A DNA stretch of 64,000 bases from Planctomycetota bacterium (GCA_016197205.1 JACPWG010000060.1:38020-102019); one strand, 5' to 3'; shown: positions 49,038 to 58,507, numbered from the stretch's first letter. A program made the numbers and translations. The notes: generated by a model not told the origin, from the sequence alone.

Positions 49038-49627
49038 CGTTTTCACTCCCACTTTTTCCCTCGGTTGCCTTGGGTCCCATCTGCCAAACCGTGAATCGCA
49101 ATGGTCATGCCCATTCTTTGGCCCTGCATTGAAATTGCATGTAAGACTATGTTGCCGCATGAATTGCATTTTGCCTATTGACAGCAAGCACGAATAGTGC
49201 GGCCGAAGACTCGGGGCGGAGCGTTACCGCTCGTAACGACCGTGAGGCTCTCGGCCACGACTCGCAGGGGCTTGACAGAGTTGCCTTTCGCTGCTGGTCG
49301 CTTATGGGTCGCATAAGTGCTGTGCGATTTGCATCTTGCGAATATGTTCGTCAGCCTGCCTGCTCCGGTTGCACTGGAAAAGGCGAGTGTCCGCTTACCG
49401 AACACTGGGGCCCCGCACTCGGATAGATTATTCGTGATCCGAAAGCGCATGGATGTAAATAGTCTGCGTGAAGTGTGTTGTGGCATCTGCTTGCCCCCGG
49501 GCCGCGAAGGCTCCAGGTCCTGTCAAGGCCCGACCCGCTCCCGTGCCCGTTCCGGCCTCCCCCGTGTCGCCGTGTCGATGGGCTCCCGTGACCTCCGCAG
49601 GCCGTCGTTGACATTGGAGTTGACCGC
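49038..49627. other. intergenic region upstream of peptide genes and yjbQ
   Basis: No gene recognised. It holds two AATTGCAT words (about 49133 and 49163) and a short inverted repeat CTTATG-ggtcg-CATAAG near 49300, any of which could be operator sites for the minus-strand peptide genes. Composition is less GC-rich than average. Confidence 0.4.
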
Positions 49628-50047
49628 ATGAAGTCGTTCCGCAAAGAGCTCTGGATCCAATCCCCAGACCGGATGGAGTTTCGGAACATCACCCCCCAGG
49701 TGGAGGAGGCCCTTCGCGAAAGCGGGATCCAGGAAGGGCTCTGCCTGGTGAACTCCATGCACATCACTTCGTCTGTCTACATCAATGACGACGAACGCGG
49801 ACTGCTCCAGGACTATGGGGACTTCCTGGAGCGCCTCGCCCCACACGAGCCCCTCTCCCGCTACCGCCACAACTTGACCGGGGAGGACAACGGGGACGCC
49901 CACGTGAAGCGCCAGATCATGGGCCGGGAGGTCGTGGTGGCGGTCAGCGCCGGCAAGCTGGACTTCGGCACCTGGGAGCAGATCTTCTATGGCGAGTTCG
50001 ATGGCCGGAGGCGGAAGCGCGTGCTGGTGAAGATCATCGGGGAGTGA
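49628..50047 (+). CDS. yjbQ: YjbQ / UPF0047 family protein
   Basis: 139 aa, the usual length for the family. Conserved stretches include [20 protein letters not shown], the Asp/His-containing [19 protein letters not shown] and the end [19 protein letters not shown]. The conserved His and Asp residues form a metal- or phosphate-binding pocket. Relatives have weak thiamin-phosphate-synthase-like activity reported, but the true role is open. Cytoplasmic; ATG 49628 with GGAG 8 nt upstream. It stands alone between the peptide genes and the restriction remnant. Confidence 0.93.
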   Translation: MKSFRKELWIQSPDRMEFRNITPQVEEALRESGIQEGLCLVNSMHITSSVYINDDERGLLQDYGDFLERLAPHEPLSRYRHNLTGEDNGDAHVKRQIMGREVVVAVSAGKLDFGTWEQIFYGEFDGRRRKRVLVKIIGE

Positions 50048-50195
50048 CGCGCGGCGGGGCTCGCCTCCTACGGGCGGAGTCCTTCCCCCGCGCGACTGCG
50101 CCCCGGCCGACCGCCCTCGTGCGCGGTTCCGGAAGGCCGTGCCTGGGAGCCCTCTGCGAAAGGGCGCTGCGCGGCGTCCGACCGGGGTGCTGCGC

Positions 50196-51139
50196 ATGAG
50201 CGAGCGCGCGCTGCTGCTCGAGGCCCATCACACCACCCACATCGAGGGCACGCGGCTCACCCTCGAGCAGTCCGAGCGCCTCTGGGCCGGGCAGGCCGTC
50301 GAGCAGGCGCAGGCGACGACGCGCGCGAGCTGCTGAACTACCGTGCGGCCTTCCAGCTCGTGTCTGAGTACCTCGGGAGCGGCAGGCCCGTCACCGAGGC
50401 GCTGATCCGCGAGCTCCACCGCCGGCTCGTCGAAGGAGTGCGCGGCGGCCAGGGCCACCCCGGGGCCTACCGCACCGTCCAGAACTACGTCGCCCGCGCC
50501 GGCAGCCGTGAGGTGGTCTACATGCCGCCACCGCCGACCGATGTTCCGCCCTTGATGCGGGAGCTCGTGACCTGGATCCGCGGAAAGACCGACATCCATC
50601 CCGTCCTCGTCGCCGGCATCGCGCAATTCCAGTTGGTGCACATCCACCCGTTCGTGGACGGCAACGGCCGCACCTCGCGCCTGCTCTCGACGCTCTGCCT
50701 CTACCGGGAGGGCTATGACTTCAAGCGCCTCTTCACTCTCAGCGAGTTCTACGACCGCGATCGCGCCGCGTTCTCCCGGGCGATCCAGGACGTCCGCGAA
50801 CACGGCCTGGACCTGACCGGGTGGCTGGAGTTCTTCGTCGGGGGGCTGGCGACCCAGTTGAGCGAGGTCATGGCGCGGGGCGAAATCGCGATCCGCCGCG
50901 ACGTGGCGGCCAGGAAGCACCGCTTGAACCTGCGCCAGGCAGGCATTCTCGATCATCTCCTCACTAACGGCAAGATTTCGCTTGGCGACATGGTGGAGCG
51001 ATTCCCGCGCGTGAACCGCCGCAGCCTGCGACGAGACTTCAGGGTCCTGCTCGACAAGGGGCTGCTGAAGGAAGTCGCATCCAGCCCGACGGATCCCAAT
51101 CGGCACTATGTGCTCAAGAAGCTGGGACAGGAGCTGTGA
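50196..51139 (+). pseudogene. Fic-family AMP-transferase, frameshifted
   Basis: The 5' part (from ATG 50196: [20 protein letters not shown]) carries the autoinhibitory motif (S/T)xxxE(G/N), here TTHIEG, and runs to AGQAVEQA. Near 50313-50325 the frame changes: the continuing homologous sequence [20 protein letters not shown] is read in another frame up to 51139. The second part has the intact Fic motif [13 protein letters not shown] (catalytic His) and a C-terminal winged-helix-like domain ([20 protein letters not shown]). Either a one- or two-base indel inactivated the gene or the assembly has an error there. Fic genes are common inside type I restriction loci next to hsdR, as here. Confidence 0.85.
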
Positions 51140-51375
51140 CAAACTGCCCGCGTGAGCTGTGACACTCGATGGCCGATGCGCCGCTTCGCTCCTGCGCTCT
51201 TCTTCCCCATGAATCCCGGCATTTCGCGGGTGCTCAATTCTGATAGCGTTGCAATATATTGCCATATAATATGATGCGTTAAATCGCGCCAGAATCGCGA
51301 CAAGTATTGCGACCATATCGCGACACGACTCGCGCAGCCCGCGCCCCTTCCGAGCTGTGACACGGAGCTGTGACA
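51131..51375 (+). promoter_or_regulatory. direct repeats and AT-rich promoter-like region upstream of hsdR remnant
   Basis: GAGCTGTGACA occurs four times (51131, 51154, 51352, 51365), as two pairs flanking an AT-rich segment. Inside are a perfect palindrome GCAATATATTGC (51251-51262) just upstream of a consensus TATAAT (51265-51270), and repeated TCGCGAC words (51294-51325). This looks like an operator/promoter or a recombination scar. Confidence 0.5.
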
Positions 51376-51377
51376 CC

Positions 51378-53429
51378 ATGCCCGCCCCGTTCGCCTTCCT
51401 CCAACCCGAGTGGCCCGCGATCCACGAGGCCGCCGCCGCCGTCCATCCCGACCCACGCACCGCCTGCTTCTACGCCCGTCGCGCCCTCGAGCTCGCCGTC
51501 GCCTGGGCCTTCAAACACGACCCCGCCCTCCGCCTCCCCTACCAGGACAACCTCAGCGCCCTCCTCCACGAGCCCACCTTCAAGACCGCCGCCGGCGACG
51601 CCGTCTTCAGCAAGGCACGCGTCATCAACTCCCTCGGCAACCAGGCCGTCCACAGCCACCGCCCCATCCAGCCGACCGATGCCCTGACCGCGGTGCGCGA
51701 GCTCTTCCACGTCTGCTACTGGCTCGCGCACACCTACGCGCGCGGCGCCAAGCCGCCCCCCGGCCTCGCCTTCGATCCGAACGCGTTGCCGAAGGCCGAG
51801 CCCCTCCCGAAGCAGACGCTCGACCAGCTCCAGAGGCTCGAAGCCGGGCTGCGCGAGCGGGACGAGAAGCTCTCGCTCCTCCTCGCCGACAAGACCGCGC
51901 CCGACGACGAGCTGAAGCGCCTGCGCGCCCAGGTCGCCGCGGCCAAGAAGGCCGCCGCGGCCCAGCCGGACACGCACGACTACTCGGAGGCCGAGACCCG
52001 CGACTTCTTCATCGACCTCCTCCTCAAGGAGGCCGGCTGGCCGCTCGACCAGCCGCGCGACCGCGAGTACGAGGTCGCAGGCATGCCGAATGCCCAGGAA
52101 AAGGGCCTCGTGGATTACGTCCTGTGGGGGGACAACGGCCGGCCGCTCGCCGTGGTCGAGGCCAAGCGCACTCGCAAGTCCGCCCAGATCGGCCGGCAGC
52201 AGGCGAAGCTCTACGCCGATTGCCTGGAGCGCGAGTTCGGCCGCCGACCCGTCATCTTCTACAGCAACGGCTACGAGCACTGGCTGTGGGACGACGCCGC
52301 CTATCCGCCGCGCCCGGTCCAGGGCTTCCTGAAGAAGGCCGAGCTGGAGCTGCTGATCCAGCGCCGCACGACGCGCAAGCCGCTCGCTGATGCCAACGTC
52401 AACCAGCGGATCGTCGAGCGCTACTACCAGGAGCGCGCCATCCGCCGCATCGACGAGGCCTTCGAGAAGGACCGCGACCGAAAGGCCCTCCTCGTCATGG
52501 CCACCGGCGCGGGCAAGACCCGCACCGTCATCGCCCTGTGCGAGCAGCTCATGCGCTGCAACTGGGTGAAGCGCGTCCTCTTCCTCGCCGACCGCGTGGC
52601 CCTCGTGAACCAAGCGGTCAACGCCTTCAAGGCCCACCTCCCCGACGCCTCGCCCGTCAACCTCGTCACCGAGCGCGACAAGGAGGGGCGGGTCTACGTC
52701 TCGACCTACCCCACGGTAAGGGGCATGATCGACGAGACCCAGGACGGGCAGCGCCGGTTCGGCGTCGGGCACTTCGACCTCGTCGTGATCGACGAGGCGC
52801 ACCGGTCGGGCTACCAGAAGTACCGCGCGATCTTCGGCTACTTCGACGCCCTCCTGGTGGGGCTGACCGCGACGCCGAAGGACGAGATCGACCGCGATAC
52901 CTACGGCCTCTTCGACCTCGAGCGCGGCGTGCCGACCGACGCCTACGGCCTGGAGGAGGCGGTGAAGGACGGCTTCCTGGTGCCGCCCACGACTGTCTCG
53001 GTGCCGCTCCGGTTCCCGCGTGAGGGCATTACCTACGACGACCTGCCCGGGGAGGAGAAGGAGCAGTGGGACGAGCTCGAGTGGGATGACTCGGGCACCG
53101 CGCCCGCCCGCGTCGAGGCCGAGGCGGTCAACAAGTGGCTCTTCAATGCGGACACCGTGGACAAGGCGCTCGCGCACCTCCTGACGCGCGGCCAGACGGT
53201 GGCCGGCGGCGACCGGCTGGGGCGCGACGTGGCCGGGCTGCTCTCCGAGCTGCCGGCCGAGGACGAGGAGGCGAAGCGCTTCGACCTGTTGATGCTGAAG
53301 GTGCAGCTCGCCCTCCTGCGGCACTCGCCGGCGTTCGACCGGCTGAGCGCGCAGGTGAAGTCCATCGCGGGGCTGCTGGAAGAGAAGGCGGCGCTCGACC
53401 GGGTGCGGGCCGGGGCGGCAGCGGCCTGA
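51378..53429 (+). CDS. hsdR: type I restriction enzyme R subunit, internally deleted
   Basis: 683 aa where intact homologues have about 1100. Domains: DUF4145-like N-terminus (about 15-125, ACFYARRALELAVAWAFKHD), coiled coil, HsdR_N PD-(D/E)xK nuclease (GLVDYVLWGDNGRPLAVVEAKRT), and the first SF2 helicase lobe with Walker A (ATGAGKTRT), DEAH (VVIDEAHRSG) and LTATPK. After WLFNADTVDKALAHLLTRG...GGDRLG the sequence jumps to LLSELPAEDEEAKRFDLLML, a C-terminal segment of HsdR. The second helicase lobe is missing in frame, so DNA translocation should be lost. No hsdM or hsdS is present nearby. ATG 51378 with GGAG about 10 nt upstream. Confidence 0.85.
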   Translation: MPAPFAFLQPEWPAIHEAAAAVHPDPRTACFYARRALELAVAWAFKHDPALRLPYQDNLSALLHEPTFKTAAGDAVFSKARVINSLGNQAVHSHRPIQPTDALTAVRELFHVCYWLAHTYARGAKPPPGLAFDPNALPKAEPLPKQTLDQLQRLEAGLRERDEKLSLLLADKTAPDDELKRLRAQVAAAKKAAAAQPDTHDYSEAETRDFFIDLLLKEAGWPLDQPRDREYEVAGMPNAQEKGLVDYVLWGDNGRPLAVVEAKRTRKSAQIGRQQAKLYADCLEREFGRRPVIFYSNGYEHWLWDDAAYPPRPVQGFLKKAELELLIQRRTTRKPLADANVNQRIVERYYQERAIRRIDEAFEKDRDRKALLVMATGAGKTRTVIALCEQLMRCNWVKRVLFLADRVALVNQAVNAFKAHLPDASPVNLVTERDKEGRVYVSTYPTVRGMIDETQDGQRRFGVGHFDLVVIDEAHRSGYQKYRAIFGYFDALLVGLTATPKDEIDRDTYGLFDLERGVPTDAYGLEEAVKDGFLVPPTTVSVPLRFPREGITYDDLPGEEKEQWDELEWDDSGTAPARVEAEAVNKWLFNADTVDKALAHLLTRGQTVAGGDRLGRDVAGLLSELPAEDEEAKRFDLLMLKVQLALLRHSPAFDRLSAQVKSIAGLLEEKAALDRVRAGAAAA

Positions 53430-53450
53430 CGGGTGACCTCAAACGGGTGA

Positions 53451-53475
53451 AATAGGGACAGTAACTGTCCCTATT
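53451..53475. terminator. bidirectional hairpin between convergent hsdR and Hsp70 genes
   Basis: AATAGGGACAGT-a-ACTGTCCCTATT is an almost perfect 25-bp palindrome lying between two convergent stop codons. There is no long U-tract, so it may be a repeat rather than a classic terminator. Confidence 0.5.
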
Positions 53476-53478
53476 GAT

Positions 53479-56400
53479 TCACTCCTCCATCTCGATCCGC
53501 AGCCCCGGCGGCAGGCTCTCGCCGAGGACGAGGCCCTGCTCCTCCGCCTGAAGGATCGCACCCTCGCGCACGAGCTCGATCGAACGCGCGGGCGCGCCGC
53601 GGCGCTCGAGCCACGAGACGGCCGCGTCGCGCAAGGAGTCCGTGACGTCTCGATACCGATCGTGCGTGCGCCGGGTGAGATGGACCAGCGCGAAGGGGGC
53701 CATCTTTTCCGGCGGGTCCAATTCCAGCAGGCGCCGCGCCCACGACTCGGCCGCCTCCGGCGCGACCTGCGCGTCGAGCGAGCCGTAAGCGGGGACGCGC
53801 GCACCGAGCCGGCCCAGCGCCCAGAGGGCCGCGTCGCGCATCACGGATCCGCCCCCGCCCCCGCTCGGCACGCCACACCCGGCCGCGGCTGCGCCCGCTT
53901 GCGCCACCGGGCTTGCCGCAGGGGGCCGGGCCGTCGACTTGAAGAACTGGAACAGCAGCTCCCCCATCTCGGCCTTCACCTGCGAACCCAGCAGCTCCAG
54001 CGACCCGAGCAGCCGCCACACTTCAGACCCTTCGTGCGGGCCGAAGGGCAGCGCAGGCCCCCGTCCGGCGGCCGCAACCGGCGTGGCGGGTCGCCCGGCC
54101 CTAGCGCCGCCGCCGGCTCCTCCCGCCTTGCCGCCGCCGCCGCCCCCTCCACCCGCCGGCCGGAGATGCTCGCGCCAAGTCGCAAGCAGGGGTTCCGCGA
54201 GCGCGTGCTGCTGCCCCTCGGCCAAGCCCCCCGCGATCCGCCGCCACAGGATCCACCACTCCGCACGGCACAGCTCGTTTTGTCGGTGCGTCACTCTCGA
54301 GCCGAAAAGCTTCCACGTCTGCGCGACCCGCCAATCGTCGATCGCCAGGCCGAAACCCGGCCGCAGAGAAAAACCCGTGAGCGAAAGCCACCGTGCCTCG
54401 TGCGGGACGCCGAGGTGCCGTCCGTCTGCGACCTCCAGCAGGACCTCCCAAAAGCCGCGCAGCCGCGCCGGCGCCCACGAGTGTCGCCCACTCTCCGTCA
54501 GTCGCTCCAGGCATTTCACCAACTCGTCCGGAGAGAATTTCCCCGCGGCCCCCCCGCCCGGCCGGAACGTCGCCCGGATCAGCGCCGCGCAGGCGTCTTC
54601 GGTCCGGGGATCCGGTGAACGCCCGATGCCTGTCGCGGCCGCTTGTCCCGCGCCCGCCCCCGCCGCGGGTGCGGCGACCGCCTCCGCCTCCGCCTCCGCC
54701 TCCGCCTCCGCCGGCGACGGCGACGGCGGCGGCGACTGCGCGACCACACGCGCCCGGAGATCGAACGACAGCCGCCATTTCCGGTCGCCGCGCGCCTCGG
54801 ACAACCACAGGTCCAGCGTGCCGATCTCCGTCCGCCGGGCGTGCAGATGCACCCGCACGAGATCCGCCGCCCCGCCCCGGCCCGACCCGATCACCGTGCG
54901 GATCGGCGGCAGCGGGGCCATCCGCTCGTCGTCCACGCCCACCAGCTCGCCCGGCGCGTCGGTCGCCTCCGTCCGCGACACGTAGAGCGGGAACTCCACC
55001 GGCCGGCGAATCAGCAGGTCCATGGCCCGGTCGGTCAGGTCCACGCCCTGCCCTTCCTCCAGCCCGCTCGGCAAGAGGCAAACCGCGACCCGCCCGGCCG
55101 CGCCCCCCGCGTCCACGCCGACGTAGTACGAATGAAGCAGCCCGCCCGAGATCCGCACGCCGCGCCCGCGCCGCACCGTGCCGTAGTACGCCGCCCCGCG
55201 CGCAACCGCGAGGTCCAGCCGGTCATTTCGAAGCGTCCGCATCGCCGCGCGCTTGCCCCCCGCGCCCGCCTCGCGCCACGACGACAGCACTTCGAGCAGT
55301 CGATCGCGCAGCACCGGCGACGCGAAGAACCCGCCGTTCAAGAGCACAATTTCGGGCACGCCCGCGTCACCGCCTTCGTCCTCACCCTCGCCTTCCCGCG
55401 CCGCTCCTTCAAGGCCCGCCGCCGCGCCCGCCGCCTGCCTGTGCGCCGCGAGAAAGGCCGCCAGGTACTTCGTGATCGCCGGGTCCGGCGCATACGGAAG
55501 CGCGAATTCCTGGAACCCCGACCGCCGGGTCGCCGGCCGCGCGTCGAGGCCGACCCGCGGTAGAAAACCGTCGAGCACCAGCGCCTCCCCCTCCGCCCGC
55601 GTCACCTGCACCTGCACGCCGCCGCCCACGAGCCGCGCGCCGCCCCCCGCGACGTTCACCGTGAGCTCTTTCGGCGCCTTGTCGCCCAGCAGCGTCTCCT
55701 TCACCTGCCGGCAGGCGCGCACGAGCCGCCCCCACGCCGACGGGTCGAGCTTGCCGGCGCCGGCGGTCCGTTCCTCCAGGTGGTGGGCAAGCGCGAGGTC
55801 GAGGTTGTCTCCGCCGAGAATCAAATGTTCGCCGACCGCGATGCGCCGCAGCGCGATCGCGCCGTCCTCCCCCGGCTCCGCCTGGATGAGCGTGAAGTCC
55901 GTCGTGCCGCCGCCGACGTCGCACACCAGGATCCGCTGACCCGGCCGCACGCGCCGGCGCCAGGCCGCGCCCAGGCCCGCGAGCCATGCGTAGAACGCCG
56001 CCTGCGGCTCTTCGATGAGGACGATGCGCGGCAGCCCCGCTGCGACCGCGGCCTCCGCGGTCAGCTCGCGCGCGACTTCGTCGAAGGACGCGGGTACCGT
56101 CAGGACCACGTCCTGGGTCTCGAGCGGGTGGTCCGGGAAGGCGTGGTTCCAGGCCGCGCGGAGGTGGCCGAGGTAGCGCGCGGCGGCGGTGACCGGCGAG
56201 AGTCGCTCCACGTCCGGCGCCCCGCGCCAGGGCAAGAGCGGCGCGGTGCGGTTGACGCCGGGGTGGCAGAGCCAGGACTTCGCGGAGGCGATGAGCCGGC
56301 CGGGGACGGCCGCGCCGTGGTCGCGCGCGAAGAAACCGACCGCGTGCCGCGCGTCGGCCGTGCTCCAGGGGAGGCGGAGGGCACCGGCCGGAAATTCGCC

Positions 56401-56601
56401 GGGCGCCGCTTCGTAATGGCAGGAGGGGAGCGTGTCGCGCGCCTCGACCTCGCCTGGGCCGACGAGCTGAGGGACCGCGAGGTCGCGAACCTTCCAGCCC
56501 CGCGCGGCAGTGTCCACGTACGCGGCCGCGGAATTGGTCGTGCCGAGGTCGATCCCCACGACGTAGCGCGCGCCGGCCCCGGCGCCGTCTGGCGCTTTCA
56601 T
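53479..56601 (-). CDS. large Hsp70/DnaK-like protein
   Basis: 1040 aa. The N-terminal actin-like ATPase (about 12-450) has phosphate 1 (VVGIDLGTTNSAAAYV), LTVPASFDEVARELTAEAAV, LIEEPQAAFYAWLA, phosphate 2 (ILVCDVGGGTTDFTLI) and the adenosine-type segment EIVLLNGGFFASPVL. The rest differs from DnaK: a beta region with substrate-domain traits, long Ala/Gly linkers, then a helical C-terminal part (FGLAIDDWRVAQTWKLF; RAEWWILWRRIAGGL) as in bacterial Hsp70-like proteins with a DUF3731-type end. ATG 56601 lies 4 bp after the membrane-protein gene stop, so the pair is cotranscribed. Client proteins are unknown; no DnaJ or GrpE is nearby. Confidence 0.88.
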   Translation of the reverse strand: MKAPDGAGAGARYVVGIDLGTTNSAAAYVDTAARGWKVRDLAVPQLVGPGEVEARDTLPSCHYEAAPGEFPAGALRLPWSTADARHAVGFFARDHGAAVPGRLIASAKSWLCHPGVNRTAPLLPWRGAPDVERLSPVTAAARYLGHLRAAWNHAFPDHPLETQDVVLTVPASFDEVARELTAEAAVAAGLPRIVLIEEPQAAFYAWLAGLGAAWRRRVRPGQRILVCDVGGGTTDFTLIQAEPGEDGAIALRRIAVGEHLILGGDNLDLALAHHLEERTAGAGKLDPSAWGRLVRACRQVKETLLGDKAPKELTVNVAGGGARLVGGGVQVQVTRAEGEALVLDGFLPRVGLDARPATRRSGFQEFALPYAPDPAITKYLAAFLAAHRQAAGAAAGLEGAAREGEGEDEGGDAGVPEIVLLNGGFFASPVLRDRLLEVLSSWREAGAGGKRAAMRTLRNDRLDLAVARGAAYYGTVRRGRGVRISGGLLHSYYVGVDAGGAAGRVAVCLLPSGLEEGQGVDLTDRAMDLLIRRPVEFPLYVSRTEATDAPGELVGVDDERMAPLPPIRTVIGSGRGGAADLVRVHLHARRTEIGTLDLWLSEARGDRKWRLSFDLRARVVAQSPPPSPSPAEAEAEAEAEAVAAPAAGAGAGQAAATGIGRSPDPRTEDACAALIRATFRPGGGAAGKFSPDELVKCLERLTESGRHSWAPARLRGFWEVLLEVADGRHLGVPHEARWLSLTGFSLRPGFGLAIDDWRVAQTWKLFGSRVTHRQNELCRAEWWILWRRIAGGLAEGQQHALAEPLLATWREHLRPAGGGGGGGGKAGGAGGGARAGRPATPVAAAGRGPALPFGPHEGSEVWRLLGSLELLGSQVKAEMGELLFQFFKSTARPPAASPVAQAGAAAAGCGVPSGGGGGSVMRDAALWALGRLGARVPAYGSLDAQVAPEAAESWARRLLELDPPEKMAPFALVHLTRRTHDRYRDVTDSLRDAAVSWLERRGAPARSIELVREGAILQAEEQGLVLGESLPPGLRIEMEE

Positions 56602-56605
56602 ACCG

Positions 56606-57766
56606 CTACCCTTGGAGCACGGGCACGCGCGCCGGCGCCGCGTCCGTCGCGGGTCCGGCCGCGGCCTCGCCGCCGAAGAGCGCCTCCCGGAGGCCCGGGT
56701 TCGAGCCGTCGAAGCGCCAGAGGAACGCGTCGAGCACGTAATGCGTGGCCTGCGGAACGGCCAGAAGCGGAACGACGAGCGCGAGCAGCGCGGGCCGGTC
56801 CGCGATCGACAGCCACGCCGGCCATTCGCCAAAAATGGACGCATGGTCGCGCCAGAGGAGGACGTCCCACGTCCCCTCTTCGAGAAAGGCGAGCGCGACG
56901 AGAAGCCCGACGAAGACGGGCAGCAGGCGCGGCTCCGCGATGCGCGCGAGGAAGGCTCTGGGTGCGCGGTCGGGCGCGCGCCTACGGCAGTACAACCACA
57001 CCAGCGCCATGTAGGGGACGCCGTGCGCGAGCACGTTGGTGGCGGTGAACGCGAAATCGGAATCAAAAAGCACGATTCCGACGTACCAGGAGAGGGCCGT
57101 GGAAAGGACCACGAGGACCTTGCCGGGGTTCGCGCGGCCGCGCGCGAGCAGCCAGCCTTGGCGGAGGACGAAGGCGAGGAGCGCGGCGCCGAACGCGCCG
57201 CCTGCGACGGTCGGGGCCCACGCGGCGGTCACTTCGACGAAGTCCCCGGCCACAAACCAGTGGAAGTGGCGAGGGAGCTTTGCGTGCCAGAAGACGAGCG
57301 GGTACAGCATGGAGAGGTAGATCGCGGCGCGGTCGATCGTGCGGTCGAGCGGGTCGCGTTCGCCGGCGCGGTGTTCGTAGAGGGCCACGAAGCCGTACTG
57401 TTGGCGGACGAAGTGGAACACCGCGACGTAGGCGAGGACGCGCCAAAAGGCGAGCGGGCCGAACGCATACGCGGCCACGCCGGCGACGTAGCAGGCGACG
57501 GGAGTGAGCGCGTAGAGGGTCGGGCGGCGGGCCAGCTCGGCGCGGTCGAAGTAGCTGCGGTAGAGCGCGGCATACACGTGGGCCACGTCCACGCCGAGAA
57601 CGAAGAGCGCCCAGGCCCATGCGGGCGTCTCGGCTGCGGTGCTGGTCGCGCCGGGGACGAGGCCGACGAGGAGGACGGCGAGGAAGGCCGGCCCGGTGAA
57701 GAGCGTGACGTCGAACAGGGGGGAGACGAGCCAGAGGCGCGGGCGAGCGGCGGATGGTGGCCTCAT
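56606..57766 (-). CDS. polytopic membrane protein of unknown function
   Basis: A 386-aa protein with about nine or ten hydrophobic helices, e.g. LFTGPAFLAVLLVGLVPG, AWALFVLGVDVAHVYAALY, ALLAFVLRQGWLLARG, LLPVFVGLLVALAFL. Conserved-looking polar residues sit in or near membranes (DVAHVYAALYRSYFDR; FHFVRQQYGFVALYEHR; HGVPYMALVWLY; QATHYVLDAF), with several His that might bind metal or act in catalysis. I do not recognise the family. It is the upstream member of a two-gene unit with the Hsp70-like gene (4-bp gap). ATG at 57766. Confidence 0.72.
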   Translation of the reverse strand: MRPPSAARPRLWLVSPLFDVTLFTGPAFLAVLLVGLVPGATSTAAETPAWAWALFVLGVDVAHVYAALYRSYFDRAELARRPTLYALTPVACYVAGVAAYAFGPLAFWRVLAYVAVFHFVRQQYGFVALYEHRAGERDPLDRTIDRAAIYLSMLYPLVFWHAKLPRHFHWFVAGDFVEVTAAWAPTVAGGAFGAALLAFVLRQGWLLARGRANPGKVLVVLSTALSWYVGIVLFDSDFAFTATNVLAHGVPYMALVWLYCRRRAPDRAPRAFLARIAEPRLLPVFVGLLVALAFLEEGTWDVLLWRDHASIFGEWPAWLSIADRPALLALVVPLLAVPQATHYVLDAFLWRFDGSNPGLREALFGGEAAAGPATDAAPARVPVLQG

Positions 57767-57954
57767 GGTCGGGTGCGCGGCCTCCGGTTATGGTGTTGCG
57801 GGACCACGGTTCTCGAAGCCCGAGGCATTCGTTCGTATTTCCGCCCTCATGCGGATCGTCGTGCAGCAAGGCTGTCGACCACGGGGCGAGCGGTCGGAAA
57901 GTGAAGCAGAACGCTGTCGACGGGCCACGGGCGCCCCGTTGCCGAAAGCCGAGC

Positions 57955-58057
57955 ACGATTCCTGTGGGCGCGGGCCTCCGGCCCGCGCGAGCCGGCACGC
58001 GACCTGCACTGCGCGCTAACCGCGGGGACGACCGTGTCCGAAGTTCCTCAACGCGGC
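57955..58057. repeat. repeat family with GGGCCTCCGGCCC palindrome, copy 2
   Basis: GATTCCTGTGGGCGCGGGCCTCCGGCCCGCGCGA, in which GCGCGGGCC-tcc-GGCCCGCGC is palindromic, followed by GAGCCGGCACGCGACC, CCGCGGGGACG and CCGAAGTTCCTCAACGCGGC. Collinear with 25034-25172. The palindromic part recurs inverted at 62599-62632. It abuts the stop of speD. Confidence 0.75.
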
Positions 58058-58065
58058 TCTTGGAA

Positions 58066-58446
58066 TCACGACGGACCGGCCGCGCGCGCCGCCGCCGTCG
58101 CGTATGCGCGTTCGCACGCCCGGACCGTCACCTCGGTCTCTTCGCCGAGGAGCGGCGGGAGATTTCGCTCCCAGTCCCAGGCGGGCCGTGGCACGCAGCA
58201 GAAGAGGTTGACGCAGAGCCCGCCGTACTCGGGAAACGTATGGCAGGCGAGGTGGGATTCCTGGAGCACCCAGACGCCCGTGAGTCCGTGGGTCTCCGGG
58301 AAACAATGCCACGTGGGCTCCCCGACAGGGTGGAGCCCGAGGTCCGCGACGAGCCTTCGGAAAAGGCCGTCGAGCCGGTGGCGATCCCGCAAGGCTTCGG
58401 GCCGGCATCCGGTCGCGTCCACCAGCCACTCGATTCCCGTGGGCAT
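58066..58446 (-). CDS. speD: S-adenosylmethionine decarboxylase proenzyme (SpeD-type)
   Basis: 126 aa, the size of the short bacterial/archaeal class. The self-cleavage site is in VLQESHLACHTFPEYG: cleavage before Ser64 would create the pyruvoyl group, with His69 and the Cys83/84 region (CVNLFCC) as the other expected active-site residues. The product, decarboxylated AdoMet, supplies aminopropyl groups for spermidine. ATG 58446 is preceded by GGAGGGG 4-5 nt upstream, and a promoter lies at 58478-58507. No spermidine synthase gene is adjacent. The N-terminal half (about 1-45) is less conserved than the core, so some other AdoMetDC-like role is possible. Confidence 0.85.
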   Translation of the reverse strand: MPTGIEWLVDATGCRPEALRDRHRLDGLFRRLVADLGLHPVGEPTWHCFPETHGLTGVWVLQESHLACHTFPEYGGLCVNLFCCVPRPAWDWERNLPPLLGEETEVTVRACERAYATAAARAAGPS

Positions 58447-58477
58447 GTACCCCTCCGTTGCTTCTTTGGCGGTGCGC

Positions 58478-58507
58478 AGTCTATCCCCGGGCCCGGAGGA
58501 GTTGCAA
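58478..58507 (-). promoter_or_regulatory. sigma70-like promoter of speD
   Basis: Minus strand: TTGCAA (58507-58502), 18-nt spacer, TAGACT (58483-58478), about 32 nt upstream of the speD ATG. Confidence 0.6.

Noticed and set aside
49178..49631. Plus-strand small frames upstream of yjbQ
   Set aside because: No ribosome-binding sites, overlapping alternatives in other frames, and no hydrophobic or conserved pattern.
53451..53475. AATAGGGACAGT palindrome as an attachment site
   Set aside because: No integrase or second copy in the window; the convergent-gene location is simpler to explain as a terminator or REP.
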